Assembly: GCA_973895155.1 (NCBI GenBank)
Contig: OZ316898.1
Coordinates: 19,220,001-19,284,000 of the forward strand
Reading direction: 5' to 3'
Length of the DNA: 64,000 bases
Origin: Marsupella aquatica
Lineage: Eukaryota > Marchantiophyta
The position numbers were made by a program, and so were the translations under genes. The first letter of the stretch is position 1. Each line of letters begins with the position of its first letter. The notes beneath the pieces were generated by a model, which worked only from the letters and a program-made list of their open reading frames with translations, ran no database searches and was not told where the DNA came from. Below are positions 11,885 through 23,901 of this stretch, one piece after another.

Positions 11885-12505
11885 AGATGTTGAGTGAGAT
11901 CAAGATGTTGAGGTGAGGGCAAGATTTTGAGTGAGGGCAAAATTTCTAGGTGAGGGCAAGACGTCGAGGTAAGGGCAAGATTCCGAGTGAGGGCTGGATG
12001 TCGAGGTGAATGCAACATTTTGAGGTTAAGGCAAGATGTCAAGGTGAGGACAAGATTTTGAGGTGAGGGCAAGATGTCGAGTGAGGGGAAGATGTTGAGG
12101 CAAGGGCAAGACGTTGAGGAGAGACAAAGATTTTGAGGAGAGGGTAAGATGTCGAGGAAATGCGAAGATGTCAAGGAGATGCGAAGATGTCAAGGAGATG
12201 CAAAGATGTTCAACAGAAGGCCAGATGTCGAGGAGAGGCAAAGATGTCCAGGCGAGAGCAAGATGTCAATGGGAGAGAAAGATGTCAAGGCGAGACAAAA
12301 AATGTTTGGATGAGGGCAAGATGTCGAGGCAAGGGCCAGATGTCGAAGATGTCAAGGCGAGACAAAAAATGTTTAGATGAGGGCAAGATGTCGAGGCAAG
12401 GGCCAGATGTCGAGGATGTCGAGGAGATGCGAAGATGTTGAGGCAAGGGCAAGATGTCGAGGAGAGGCAAAGATGTCAAGCGAGATCAAAGCAAGGCAAA
12501 AGACA
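11885..12505 (+). repeat. 19-bp minisatellite array (GATGTCGAGG type)
   Basis: About 30 head-to-tail units follow the pattern AGATGTTGAGGTGAGGGCA, mostly 19 bases with 18-base variants. A higher-order duplication of 67 bases is visible at 12292-12358 and 12359-12425. Related blocks follow at 12786-12880, and reverse-orientation blocks lie at 6176-6249 and perhaps 5378-5757. Open frames through the array are arginine- and aspartate-rich translations of the repeat and are not reported as genes. Confidence 0.9.
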
Positions 12506-12785
12506 AATAATTACAGAGAAATTAAGGCAATGTTCAGAAATAAATTAAAGGAAATAAAAGCAAAAAAACAGACACAAAAGGCAAAGTGGGAGAAACCCAA
12601 CATACTGAAAGGGAGTTAGAGGAATAGTGTCCAGAGCTATTAATGGAGTTTTGCAGATCAAGGGCCACAAAAAACTTCTTTTCCATCCAATGGTTGAGGT
12701 TGAGCCTGGCCCAATCTTGCGACTATAAGCAGATGATCCCATAAATGGATGGGATCCCTTATTGTGTGATAGCCCAATGCCCAAG
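12506..12785. other. Non-repeat interruption in the minisatellite
   Basis: About 280 bases of unrelated sequence separate the main array from a small downstream block. They may be an insertion or ancestral sequence between two expansions. No TIR, LTR or gene was recognised. Confidence 0.4.
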
Positions 12786-12880
12786 AATTTGAGGCGAGGC
12801 AAGGATGTTGAAGAGAGTGAAAATGTCAAGGCAGGAGCAAGACAGAAATGTTGAGGCAAGACAACAATGTGGAGGAGGGA
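12786..12880 (+). repeat. Downstream block of the 19-bp minisatellite
   Basis: Four to five degenerate units such as GAGGCGAGGCAAGGATGTTG continue the array after the interruption. Confidence 0.7.
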
Positions 12881-14207
12881 AACACTTTTTGCTTTAATGT
12901 TTTATTTTTCAAGATTTTGATAAATAAGTATTTTTATGCACAAAAAACTATAAGTTTCCATCATGGGAAAGCTTTTGGCTGGCAAAAATATTATCCCCTC
13001 TATCATTTTCTTGCTTTGCAGTTTTTTCCATGTACTCAACTTTATTTTACTTCTTTTTGTCCCTTTATCTTTAGAAACCAACCTCTCCCCTCTCCCTCCT
13101 TGTGGCTTTTCCCTTTTATCTTTGAAAACCAGCCCTCTCCCTTCCTTGTGGCTTCAAGTCTCTAGGGTATTTATATAACTTGGGACAGTAATAGATATAC
13201 TACGACCCCAATTGTCCCTCAGTGACAATTATTGTTTGTAGATGTACCTTATAATCATACTCTATGCAAAATACAAAAAATTTGACATGCCCCAAAAGTT
13301 TATAGTTGGGATGTGTGAAACTTATTAATAAAAGAGAAAGAAACATTTTAGATGATGTCACATAAAAATGTACATAAGAAATACCTCATGTACTGTGTAT
13401 TATACTATAAAGAGAAGTATATCATTTGACACTCTTGGTGAATCAATCCAAGAGTACACAAAAAACTTAAAAATAATCTGACGGTTTAGCTTGATTCCCT
13501 CCATTTTCAATTTTGTAAGCAGACGAAAATATTTTTTGGCTGCATTGCATATTATAGATGTAGATTTCAGTGTAGATTTGTGGCGATAAATACTGTCGTT
13601 CTTTGTCGCTTCAAAATGTTACCATCCTTTGTTTACTTTCCATGCTCTCCTTCGCCTGCCACTTTAAAATAAAATAAAAACCAGGTTCGGCTTCAATTTT
13701 CGCATACCAACATTTTCGTTCTCGTTCTGGTCTAGCACATCTGGTTTTCCTTCTCTTTCCGTCAAATAGAATTGCATGAGATTACTTATGAAATTCAAAA
13801 TGTGGCCTCCAGTAACTACCACAGTATATGTTAGTTTGTTTCTGTGTATGAAAAAGCCCCGATCTAGGTGGCCCGTCCTCGATTGGGTGGGGATCATTGG
13901 TTATGTTGTCTTGTAGCACAATATCTTTATTTTTTCTTGTAGAACAAGACAAGGATGTATATATATAGACTATATTAAAAAATTGAATTAAAAAATAAAT
14001 TGTTCTTAGTAGTTATAATGGAAACTCCTTAATAAATTTAGTGTGAAAATATGACAAAGCCTATGACTATTAATGCATGAGTGCATATTGTCTATATATA
14101 CAGTTTAGAGAGTTTCATTGAGAGATCTGGCGTAGCAAAAATGGAGACAAAAGGTACACAATACAAAGTATAGTTATAATGTATTTGTACACAAAGTAAC
14201 TTGAAAT
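12881..14207. other. Non-coding, AT-rich stretch
   Basis: No supported gene. Imperfect inverted TATATA-rich segments occur near 13955-13975 and 14090-14105 but are too simple to call an element. Confidence 0.45.
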
Positions 14208-14290
14208 GTAGCCCAACTGTTAAGACTCTCATGTGGAGACTGGAGATCCTTGGTTCAGTACTTGCACCAGACAGCGCCTTGTACTTTTAA
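14208..14290 (+). mobile_element. tRNA-derived SINE-like head
   Basis: The sequence has an A-box-like TAGCCCAACTG at 14209-14219 and a B-box-like GGTTCAGTA at 14252-14260, about 33 bases apart, as in RNA polymerase III internal promoters. It does not fold as an obvious intact tRNA and the box B match is imperfect, so an old SINE head is more likely than a tRNA gene. The 3' end of the element is not resolved. Confidence 0.4.
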
Positions 14291-14949
14291 CAAATTGAAG
14301 AGTGTGAAAAACTCTCCCACTACCAAAGCAGGTAAATGAAAATTGTATAGGGGTTGATTGACACTTGTGAAAATTAAATTTCTAAGAGAAAATAAAGGGG
14401 GTCTCTCCTAACTCTAAACTGGACAAAGGAACAAAGATCAGCCATCATAAAGTACAAATCATCTTGGTACCTTGTTCAGGAGAATACTCAGATTACTTTG
14501 TCGTATGTTTTATATGTATCTTTCTTTGGATTAATTTTATGCAAGGTGTATCCTTTGTATTTTTGGAATTTGAAATCAGTTTTATTCCCTCTTAATGTTT
14601 TAAAATTTTGTTTTTGAGACCCCCTTCAGGTCTATATTTATTTTTCAATCTTGCTTATCCTTTGTTAGAACATGTTGTTTTATCCTCATATTCAAGTTAT
14701 GTTAAATTGATTGATTCTTCACACTATTATCACCGGCCTGGACCCAAAGCTATCTATTCTCAATTAGTGTAATGAAATTCAAGAGTTGTGGGAAACAAAC
14801 ATTTCACCTCCTCCCCTCTTAACTAGAGCTCAGAGTTCTGTGGCATAAGTTTACCATTTTGAGTAACTTACCTCTCACTGGCCGGTCTAAGTCATTATGA
14901 AGAAAACATAAGAGACCACCATTTTTGGAAAGGGATTCATACTACATTA

Positions 14950-15540
14950 GAAGCTAAATAGTTGTCTACTATATGGCATGTGGGGATAAAGTGGGGCCAA
15001 CACATAACCTGAACCCCTTTGATACTACAAAGTGGTCGATTAAATCATTTCTCAAGCGGAAATGGTTTAATTTTTTGTGAATTTCCCTATTGGCCTCAAA
15101 GAATTTGAGCCAGGGCACTAACCTTTGTCTCACATTTGGTGTCCTCACCCTCACTGATATGGAGAAAAATCTTCACCTCTTCATCCTCCAGTATCATATT
15201 GTGAAGGACCACACATGCATCTTCACAGACACCTCTTGATAATTTCATCATTCACAGACACCTACAGCTCATTCAAAACCCTCTTCAAAATTGAGTCTCG
15301 ATACATAGGATTGTCAAAGAAATAATCATTTGACAGATCCTGTGCACCCTTCTCTCTACTCCAGTTGACATTCATGCATTTGTCTGGCCTTGATCCTCCA
15401 TGTTTTCTTTCTGTTGGAGGTGCCAAAAATATGTTGGATGGACAATGGTCCACTATACATCATCATCCCAATTGTCTTCATCGTTTTCCTCCATTTTCAA
15501 GAAAATTTCCCTCCATGGCTCCCTCCATGTTTGCATAGGA
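14950..15540 (-). pseudogene. PIF/Harbinger transposase remnant
   Basis: Two minus-strand pieces resemble the transposase of PIF/Harbinger DNA transposons. At 15262-15453 a frame contains FDNPMYRDSILKRVLNEL, like the N-terminal region of plant members. At 14969-15154 a frame contains LNHFRLRNDLIDHFVV, like the conserved C-terminal LRNDLIEHLW segment. The catalytic middle is missing or unreadable, the pieces lie in different frames, and no TIRs or 3-bp target duplications were found. This is a deletion-ridden fossil; the assignment rests on short motifs. Confidence 0.45.
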
Positions 15541-15637
15541 TCCATAGCAGTAAACCTACGCAACACAGATCTGAAAAACATAGAGCACAAACACAGTCAC
15601 AAGCACAATCATCGCCCAGACATGCTCTAATACCAAT

Positions 15638-15995
15638 TGTTGAGCATGGACTACATTCACAATGGTAAGCCCATGAGACATCTAACACACAACTAGTCAA
15701 CACAAGCGATATGTGGTTCACCACCTTGCGGTTACATCCATAGGAACACACAGGAGATCGGGTTTTACTGAACTTTAAGCCTGTCGGCCATACCGAGTTT
15801 CCACAGTGTAAGCTCTCCTTATCTCAAGTGATTGCGTAACAATGAGTCTTAGTTCCACTTATCCAAGCAAGCACCACTTAGGATATAGTGTGCAACGTAA
15901 TTAACCTAACCATGTCTCAAACTATGGTTAGCCTAACTATGGTTACATGTTGTACCCGATGTTGTAACCCTAGACCTAAGAGTAAATACCTAACA
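15638..15995 (-). repeat. Copia-type LTR, diverged relative of family A, with primer binding site
   Basis: The segment runs from TGTTGAGCATGG to AATACCTAACA and follows the family A LTR throughout, with many differences (GTGGTTCACC, GGCCATACC and GTTAGCCTAAC are shared). Immediately before it, 15624-15637 reads GCTCTAATACCAAT, the complement of an initiator-Met-tRNA primer binding site in minus orientation. So this is the 5' LTR of a minus-strand element whose interior is lost. Confidence 0.7.
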
Positions 15996-16399
15996 AATGT
16001 ATAACAGATGACGTTGTGCTAAAGCTATAGTCTGTTGAGAAAAAATATCATGGTGAAAAAGATGGATTGAGTAAAAGATTTTGTTTGTTAGAAAAATCTC
16101 TTTACATAAAAAATGTTGTTGAGTAAAAGATGTCATAACTCAAAAGAGAGACCACATTGACTGCCCAAAAGTATAACAAAGCAAGAATATTTTTTTTCTT
16201 TGTTTTTATCATTTTTTCTTTTTTAAAGTTTAACACCCCACCCCCAACCAACCCCTCTGGCCGCCCCCTCCCCTCTTCTTCTGGCCCTCTTTTATTATTT
16301 TTTTGGTCTCCTCTTTCTCTCATTGATAGATTATGCACTACTTTGTTGACTATGTAATATTTGCAATTAAACTCCTATGATTATGTAGCACCTGTATGC

Positions 16400-16590
16400 A
16401 TTCATGATATAGCATTGATGGTATAGAGAGGAGCATGGTATTGCATGAATGGTCAAAGGAAGAGCACTCCATGGTGTAGCATGCATGATATAGCATTGAT
16501 GGTATAGAGAGGAGCATGGTATTGCATGAAGGGTCAAGGAAGAGCACTCCATGGTGTAGCATGCATGGTATAGCATGGATGGTAATGGGG
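16400..16590. repeat. Tandem repeat, 80-81-bp unit, about 2.3 copies
   Basis: The unit beginning CATGATATAGCATTGATGG starts at 16403, again at 16484, and partially at 16564, with few differences. It lies just left of the Copia family A insertion. Confidence 0.85.
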
Positions 16591-16649
16591 AGACTTTCTG
16601 TTTGCTTCTAACATGAAGAAACCTACACATACTTTTTCATTCACATTCA

Positions 16650-16993
16650 TGTTGAGCATAGACAACATTCGTAACGGCAAGCCCATGAACCATCCAACGC
16701 ACAATAGTCGACACAGAGAGATACGTGGTTCACCTCCACATGAGGCTACGTCCACGGGAACACACAAGAGCTTTACTGCACTCTAGGCCGACCGGCCATA
16801 CCAAGCACCCACAGCACAAGCTCTTCCTATCTCTCAACTAGCTCCATAACAATGAGCCTTTGTTCCACCAGGGTCTGGCATCAGCCCTGGCTATATGCAC
16901 AACAGCACTACCGCTAACCTTAGCTAGGTCCTAACCTGAGTTAGCCTAACTGTGGTTAGCACAAGAGTCACAAGACTAGAGCAATATCTAACA
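16650..16993 (-). repeat. 3' LTR of Copia family A element
   Basis: Begins TGTTGAGC and ends ATCTAACA in plus-strand reading. It is followed by the complement of the polypurine tract (AACTCCCCCTTGACTC, 16994-17009). Confidence 0.95.
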
Positions 16994-17189
16994 AACTCCC
17001 CCTTGACTCTTGTCTTGGGGACTGGACTAAAAGCTACCATATGGAATCCTCAGCGGGAAGTTCTAGACAATCACCAAACCAGGTCTCCCCCTAAAAACCA
17101 CAAGGGTTAACTAGAACTAAGCCGTAGCCTAACAGGAATGAGTAATCCATATACAAATAGTCACACATTGCTAAATAACTCTACTTGCA

Positions 17190-18477
17190 CTACAACTGCA
17201 AAACCTGCAAAGTAGCACGGTGTCTTGAGAAACTCTCCAAAGGAATCACTTTGGTAAAGGCATCAGCGGGATTGAGCTTTCCATCAATCTTGACTAGCTC
17301 AAAAGTTTTATCAGACACTGCTTGCCTGATAAAATGGTACTTGATATCAATGTGTTTCACCCTGCTATCCATCACCTGGTTAGCAGCCAAGTGAAGAGCA
17401 CTCTGACTATCACAGTTTAGAGTCATTTTTCCATGCTCTAAACCCATCTCCGTGATCAACTTATCCAACCAAATTGCTTCCTTTGCTGCAACATACTCTG
17501 CTTCTGTAGTAGACTAAGATATGCACTTCTGCAAGGTAGATTTCCAACTGATACATCCTCCTCCAAGAGTGTATACAAACCCAGTTGTAGACCTCCTTGT
17601 ATCCAGACAGCCTCCATAGTCAGAATCTACATAGCCAACCAACGTTCTATCTGATCTGTTATCAAATAGTAATCCATAGTCTTGTGTTCCCTTCACATAC
17701 CTGAGAATCCATTTCACAGCTTCCCAGTGTACCTTCCCTGGATTTGACATGAATCTGCTAACCTTGCCCATCGCTAGGGCCAAGTCAGGCCTAGTACAAG
17801 TCATCAAATACATCAGACTGCCTACTGCCTTCTCATAAGGAATCTTAGCCATCAGACCTTTCTCCACAGCATCCGTAGGAAAGAAAGCCGATGATAACTT
17901 GAAATGTGAAGCTAAAGGAATACTCACTGGCTTACAGTTTTCCATGTTGAATCGTGCAAGTACTTTCCTCGCATAATGGCCTTGACTCAAGCACAACTGT
18001 CCAGTCTCAGAGTTCCTAAAAATCTCCATCCCTAAGATCCTCTTGGCCTTACCAAGATCCTTCATCCTGAATTGAGCACTCAATTTTGCCTTGAGACTGT
18101 CAACCTCAGATTGATCTTTAGCCACAATCAGCATGTCATCCACATAGATCACCAGAATGATGAAACCGAATACATCATTCTTGACTGATTTTGTATACAC
18201 ACAAGGATCATACACCATCCTTGTAAAACCTTGAGCAAGCATGAAATCATCAAACCGCTTGTTCCATTATCTGGGAGACTGCTTCAATCCATACAAGGAC
18301 TTGAGCAATCTGCAAACTAAGTTCTCTTGGCCCTTCTTCATAAAGCCTAGTGGTTGTCTCATGAAGATCATCTCTTCCAAGTTGCCATAGAGAAAAGCAG
18401 TAACAACATCCATCTGATCCATCACCAGACCAAAAAACACAACAAGCTGACACAAGATCCGAATTGTGGAATACTTA
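17190..18477 (-). pseudogene. Copia family A reverse transcriptase (C-terminal part) and RNase H
   Basis: The frame carries most of the Copia reverse transcriptase, including the catalytic YVDDM motif (in IYVDDMLIVAKD) and the GSLMYLMTCTRPDLA segment. An RNase H domain ends at KVIPLESFSRHRATLQVLQL. One in-frame TAG at 17514-17516 separates CIS from STTEAEY, consistent with a CAG to TAG change. Near 18250 a frame break separates the FMKKGQENLVCRLLK part from the rest. The N-terminal part of the same domain is at 20925-21200, separated by the inserted solo-LTR-like element. The copy at 51079-52704 shows the undisrupted order. Confidence 0.9.
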
Positions 18478-18482
18478 GTTAC

Positions 18483-20919
18483 TGTCACGCGATTGACATG
18501 GGTCTTAACACCAAAGACGTCACTATGGGTGCCAAAACCATCTCCTTGTACCTGAGGATCACGAAGGGATGCTGTGAAGGCCGGTAAACACCAATTTATA
18601 CCCTTAACACCAGACTATCATAGCAAGACTCTGTCACACATCACCCAAGCTCAATTCCTAGGAACCAAGGTTGGGAATCAGATCCTGTGCTCATGATAGT
18701 TCTGGTGAGAAGGGGTCGTCATATCGGGCCCGTACACACAGGGCCCAGCGCTACGGTGCGCATAGGTCTATACGTATGCTTACTGTCATAGGTATGTTTC
18801 TATTCCGCCGCCGGAATGTACCCATAAACCAGTGACTCCTGACTGATTCCCGGCTTAGGGACTTCTAAGCCATTGCCCCACCACTCTGCCATTCCACTCT
18901 CAGCAATCAGAGCTGTGATAGCCCTCACCCAACCCACTTCAATGCACCCAGTACACCTCTCAGTGGCGCTGCTAGTCTCATCATACACTCAGATTGCCTC
19001 ACACACACACATATCCATGAGAGAAATGAGGCCTGAGAGGAAAACTCAATTAGATTCAACGATGTGCACAATAGTTCACTGAGAACACTTGATCCGAACA
19101 CTAGGCCCGAAGGCTGTCTCCTCCAGATTGCGACGCGCTTGCCCCGCAAGCCCCGTGCTTGCCATGCAAGCTCAATCCTGAACCTGAGCCCGGCTCACTC
19201 CAGATTGCGACGGCAGATTGGACTCGAACCAATCCCGTACATGCCTTGCAAACTCAATCCTGAACTCAACCTCCTTCATTGCACTTAATTCTTGGGGACA
19301 CGTACAGATCTCACACCTCCATTTCAGAATGTCAAGTTACACATGCACAGTTGACTCGACTTCAAAGCTGGTACCAGGCCTAACGACGATCTACCCCAGA
19401 CTGCAATGAGGCCCGGCCTCACGCTTGCCCTGCAAGCTCAGCTCTGGCCATAGATCCCTTAGTGCTCTCCACCAGACAAAGGCCGGGACTCCCCATGGAT
19501 CACGTAGTCTTGCCAGACTGAACTGTAAATGCTCCTCCTGCTGCCCCTTAATCAGTATCTCAGCCTCCCTAATGTGCCCACCGCAAATCGAATTGAAATC
19601 CTCCCCACAGTTTACAATCACCAACACATCACCTATCACCAAGGCTCTGTATCGGGGGAAAAGAACCCAGTTGTGCTGCCCACTAGAAAGAGCCACAATC
19701 CAGCTCGCAAACCTAGCAACCCGTTGCTGTGAAGCTTGGCTGATTACTCCGTGAGTAATAGCACAACCAAGCTCTCCCCAACACGCAGCGTCCAGGTCCA
19801 GCCTTGCTTGCACAGAGCTCCTCCCTGCTGCTCAGTCTAAGTGAGATCACACAACTAAAGTCCCCCCCTATCTCTACCGGGGGGCTGCTCTATATACTCT
19901 CATATTGAGCCCAAATGGCTGGGTACTACGTTGCTGGAGCCCCATCCCAGCCCTAACAGAGCCGCCACTATCTCTAACTACTGAACCCTAACTCGCAGCT
20001 TTATTTCTATCTCGAATTGGCTATGTACTTCGGATTTGGCCCTCCTCCATGGTTTTCGCGAGCTTACGCCTCCTCTCCTGATTTCTGTATTCAACCATTT
20101 GCTGCGTGGATAGCAGCGTTGGAAGCGGCTTGAGCTCCTCTTTCCAACGAGGTCAATTATAGCCGATTTGGTCAAATACACAGAGAGTTATGCCCCCGCA
20201 ACCGAGAGGGGGTACTCATTGCTGCGCTAACCCAAGTTACATAGCTAACCCGAGTTCGGCTAACCTAGCTATCCTATCTAACCCGAGTAGAGCTAACCCG
20301 TGGTCTCGGGTTAGGCCGCTACCCGCTATCCGCTATCCGCTAACCTAGCCTAAGCTGAGCCCGAACCCGAGCTTACCTATGCTAACCTGAGCCCGAGTTT
20401 AGGCTAACCCGAGTTCAATCTAATCCGAACCTAGGTTAAGCCTAAGCTGAAGCCGTGCTTACCTGAGCTAAGCTGAAGCCGTGCTGACCTGGGCTAAGCT
20501 GAAGCCGTGCTTACCTGAGCTAAGCTGAAGCCGTGCTCACATAAGCTAAGCCATGGTCGAGCTTGGGTTAACCCGAAACTGAAGCCGAATCCGCTAATTC
20601 CGGCCATAAGTTAACCCGTCACACTAATCAGGCCGTATCTCTCTTAATACACCTCCGTTTCCCGAGTGTTTTATATTGATGTTACTCGCCTTGACCAGAT
20701 CTTTCCAATGCTCTTTACAGATCCGGATTTGGTGACATATTGAAAGAAATATGGTCGTCGACCACCCGCGATATAGTTTTTATTTCCCTACTCTTAACGC
20801 CATGATTGCCCTTATTCTTGCCATCTTGCTAATTGTTATGTAATATCAATAGCTACTCCTTGCATACAGCAACCTACTTAATCAGATTACAAAATAAGGA
20901 CCATGTCATTGGCGTCACA
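18483..20919 (-). mobile_element. Solo-LTR-like insertion inside the Copia reverse transcriptase
   Basis: About 2.44 kb interrupts the reverse transcriptase between SPVA and KYSTIRIL. In minus reading it starts TGTGACGCCAATGACATGG and ends in GTGACA, the TG...CA form of an LTR; the TGTGACGCC start is typical of plant Gypsy LTRs. The flanks are GTTAC (18478-18482) and GCTAC (20920-20924), a 5-base duplication with one change. No gag or pol is inside and no internal LTR pair was found, so a solo LTR from a large Gypsy element fits best. A non-autonomous element with short TIRs is the alternative. Confidence 0.6.
20443..20546. repeat. 26-bp tandem repeat, four units, inside the solo-LTR-like insertion
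   Basis: TAAGCTGAAGCCGTGCTTAC plus six bases repeats with starts at 20443, 20469, 20495 and 20521. The surrounding 20220-20610 is rich in TAACCCGAG and CTAAGCT variants. Confidence 0.85.
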
Positions 20920-20924
20920 GCTAC

Positions 20925-22814
20925 CGGTGAAAAGACCTCATTGTAATCCACTCCTTTCTCCTGAGTGAATCCCTTGGCAACAAGCCGTGCCTTGTAGATC
21001 TTATCTCCACCCTCTGAAGGACTGTCCTTCAACTTGTAAATCCACTTGTTGTCCACCACTTGCTGACCTCTTGGAAGCTCCACCAGCTCCCATGTCTTGT
21101 TGTCACTCAAAGATTGCAACTCCCTCTGCATTGCTGCATTCCACTCATGCTTCTGCTCTGAAGCACAAGCCTCACTATACGAAGAAGGCTCTCCTTCTTC
21201 CAAGATCAAAGCCATATCATCTTCATCAGGTGCAATGTCAATATCATCTAGCTTAGATGAGTCTGTCCATTGACCATACCTGGTAGGAGCTCTAGTAGAA
21301 CGACTGGAAGTTCTTCTAGTAGATGACTCAGGCTGATCTACTACTGTTGCTGGTTGAATTTGAGGTACCCCAGCAACAATCTGCTCCTCTTGTTCCATCA
21401 CAGGAACCAGCTCCAAGCCCGAAGCTTCTCCATCTCTCCTGTCATGAACTGCATCATGACTAATCTCCCCCTCAACCCGGTCCGGGATGGGAGATTTCCC
21501 CTTGTCAGTATGGGAGTCCTGAGAACTCTCCCCCTCCTTTGATGATCTGGATTCATTAAAGGACACATCTCTACTGACAATTAGTTTACAGGTTACTGGA
21601 TCCCATAACCTATAACCCTTAACACCTTTCTGATAGCCAAGGAAAATGCACTTCTTCGACTTGGACTCCAGCTTGGATCGAAGCTGGGAAGGTGTAAGCA
21701 CATAAGCATCACATCCAAAAATCCTCAAATGTGAGTAATCTGCTGGACGCCTGTACCTCATTTCAAATGGCGTCTTGAATCCAATAGAACTGGATGGAGA
21801 AAAATTTACAAAATAAGCTGTAGTGTTGACAGCTTCAGCCCAAAACTCATGTGGTAAGCATGATTGACTCAACATACTCCTCGAGCGGTCCAATAGTGTT
21901 CGGTTGAGTCTCTCAGAAACACCATTCTGCTGAGGAGTATAACCTGTTGTGAGATGGCGGGTGATCCCCTGCTCCTTACAATATGTTCCAAATTCACCGG
22001 AACTGTATTCACCGTCGTTATCCGATCAAAGATATCTTACCTTATTACCAGTCTGATTCTCTACTTGGGCTTTCCACTCCTTAAAAGTGGCAAAAACATC
22101 AAACTTATTGTGTAGAAAGTATATCCACACATACCTTGAGTAATCGTCTATGAACGTGACATAGTATAACCATCCAGAATGTGAGGGAGTAGGGGCTGGA
22201 CCCCACACATCACTATGTACATACTCAAGTACCTCCTTGCTGGTGTGAGTTCCAACTCCGAAGGGTTTCCTGTGCTGCTTCCCTAGCACACAGTGCTCAC
22301 AAAATTCCAACTTACAAGATTGCAAATTAGAAAGTAATCCTTTCTTCTGAAGAATAACCAAACCTTTTTCACTCATGTGGCCCAAACGGAAGTGCCACAG
22401 CCGGGCTGTCTCCTCATGAGATAAGGTTACATTGGCTTCATCACAAACTACACTGCCCTCCAAAACGTATAGATTGCTATGTCTCTTTCCCTTCAATACA
22501 ACTTTAGTACCAGTTGAAACCTGAAGGACACCATTAGCAAAGCTCCACTGATGGCCATTTGCTTCTAAAACTCCAAGTGAAATGAGATTTTTCATCATGC
22601 TGGGAATATGTCTCACATTCCTCAACTTTCTCACAGCACCATCAAACATCTGAAATCTTACAGATCCAAGTCCAACAACTTGACATGGGATTCCATTTCC
22701 CATCAACACTGACCCGTTGGAAACCGTGTAAGAACTAAAATAATCTCTTCTAGAGCAAATGTGAAAAGTACATGCACTATCTAGAATCCAGTCATCACTA
22801 CCTGGATTTGACAC
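20925..22814 (-). pseudogene. Copia family A protease, integrase and start of reverse transcriptase
   Basis: From 22814 downward the frame reads the aspartic protease (WILDSACTFHIC, where the usual DSGA is DSAC), then the pre-integrase HHCC finger (LWHFRLGH...CEHCVLGKQ), then the integrase core beginning HSDVWGPAP. A single TGA at about 22025 lies between KVRYL and SDNDGEY, next to the second catalytic aspartate, consistent with CGA to TGA. After it, ERLNRTLLDRSRSML and the integrase C-terminus follow, a linker rich in Ser and Arg, and the reverse transcriptase start (WIYKLKDSP...GVDYNEVFSPVA). The copy near 53.9 kb has the same TGA. Confidence 0.9.
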
Positions 22815-22838
22815 TACGTTGAGAGCATAACCTTGACA

Positions 22839-23901
22839 TCACAATATGTCATCATCATCTAGTAAATCTACCTCATGCGAGCTCGATGCCGCATTAGCAA
22901 AGGCAGTAGGGACCTTTACTCGACAATCCCTTTTCATGTGGCCAGGCTTGCCACAATTCCAACATGCAAGAGGCTTCCTCTTGCGATTTCCCTCTGGATT
23001 TAGATCTCCCCCGTGATGTAGATCTAAACCTGTTTTGCCCATTCGTGCGCTGCGCTGCTCTTCCCCTGTTCACATTCAGCGCAGTGCCAGAAGAAGATGC
23101 TGTCTGTGATAGACCCAGCTTCTTCTGAGCATCATCAGACAGTAATGAGCTCACCACCTCATTATACGAAATAGACTTCAAATCTCTGTACAAGAGCACC
23201 TATTTCAAGCCCTGATAAGACGGCGGTAAGGAGCTTAGCAGAAGCAAGGCCTTATCCTCATCTTCAACTCCTTTTCCTAGGTTTGACAGATCCACCGCTA
23301 GACTGTCAAATTCATCCAGGTGATTTTGCATCTTGCTCCCTTCCTTGAGCCTAAGGCTCATCAAGAGAGACTTCTTGTACAGCCGGTCTGACGCATCTTC
23401 CCGGTAGTACTTCTCTCTTAGAGCCTTGAACAGTGACGTGCAATCTGCATAATCATCCAGCTGCTTGATGATGTGCGGCTTGAGATATAGCATCACTGCA
23501 TTGACAGCAATCACCTGCTCCTGTCTCCACTGTCTCAAAGAAATCTCCTCCTCTCCATCATACTGCTCTCGCGAAGAGAGCAGATGAGCTAAGCCCATGG
23601 CCCGTAGAACACCCTTCACTTGCTTCTCCCACAGCAAGTAGTCAGTACGACCATCGTACTTCTCCACCTCAAACTTTACTCCTCCGAATCTAGCCATCTC
23701 CCTCTTCTTCCCTACTACCGACAGCTCTGGTAGTAACACAGCTTCCTCCACTGCACGCCGCACCGGTGATCGTACCGGTGTCACTAGTTCTTCCTCAAAC
23801 GGTAGCAGCTCCTCCTCAGACTCTCCGTCTGACCGTCGCGATCCTGAAGCTCCACCGACGCCAATTCTTCCAGTATCCTCCGAGTCACTCATATGAAACA
23901 A
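22839..23901 (-). pseudogene. Copia family A gag
   Basis: The frame starting at 23901 (or MSDSED at 23892) carries an acidic N-terminus and a UBN2-type gag core (YDGRTDYLLWEKQVKGVL...LREKYYREDASDRLY). A stop at 23200 and a shift near 23000 separate it from the nucleocapsid part, which has a CCHC knuckle CWNCGKPGHMKRDC. The capsid portion packages element RNA in the family; this copy cannot make it in one piece. Confidence 0.88.

Noticed and set aside
12114-12441. Open frames of about 90 residues rich in Arg, Asp and Met
   Set aside because: They are translations of the 19-bp minisatellite and exist in overlapping frames; no independent coding evidence.
11281-12880. CRISPR array
   Set aside because: Repeats are head-to-tail without unique spacers of constant length and lie in a plant genome.
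14208-14290. A functional tRNA gene
   Set aside because: Box-like motifs are present but the box B is imperfect and a full cloverleaf could not be drawn; a SINE head fits better.
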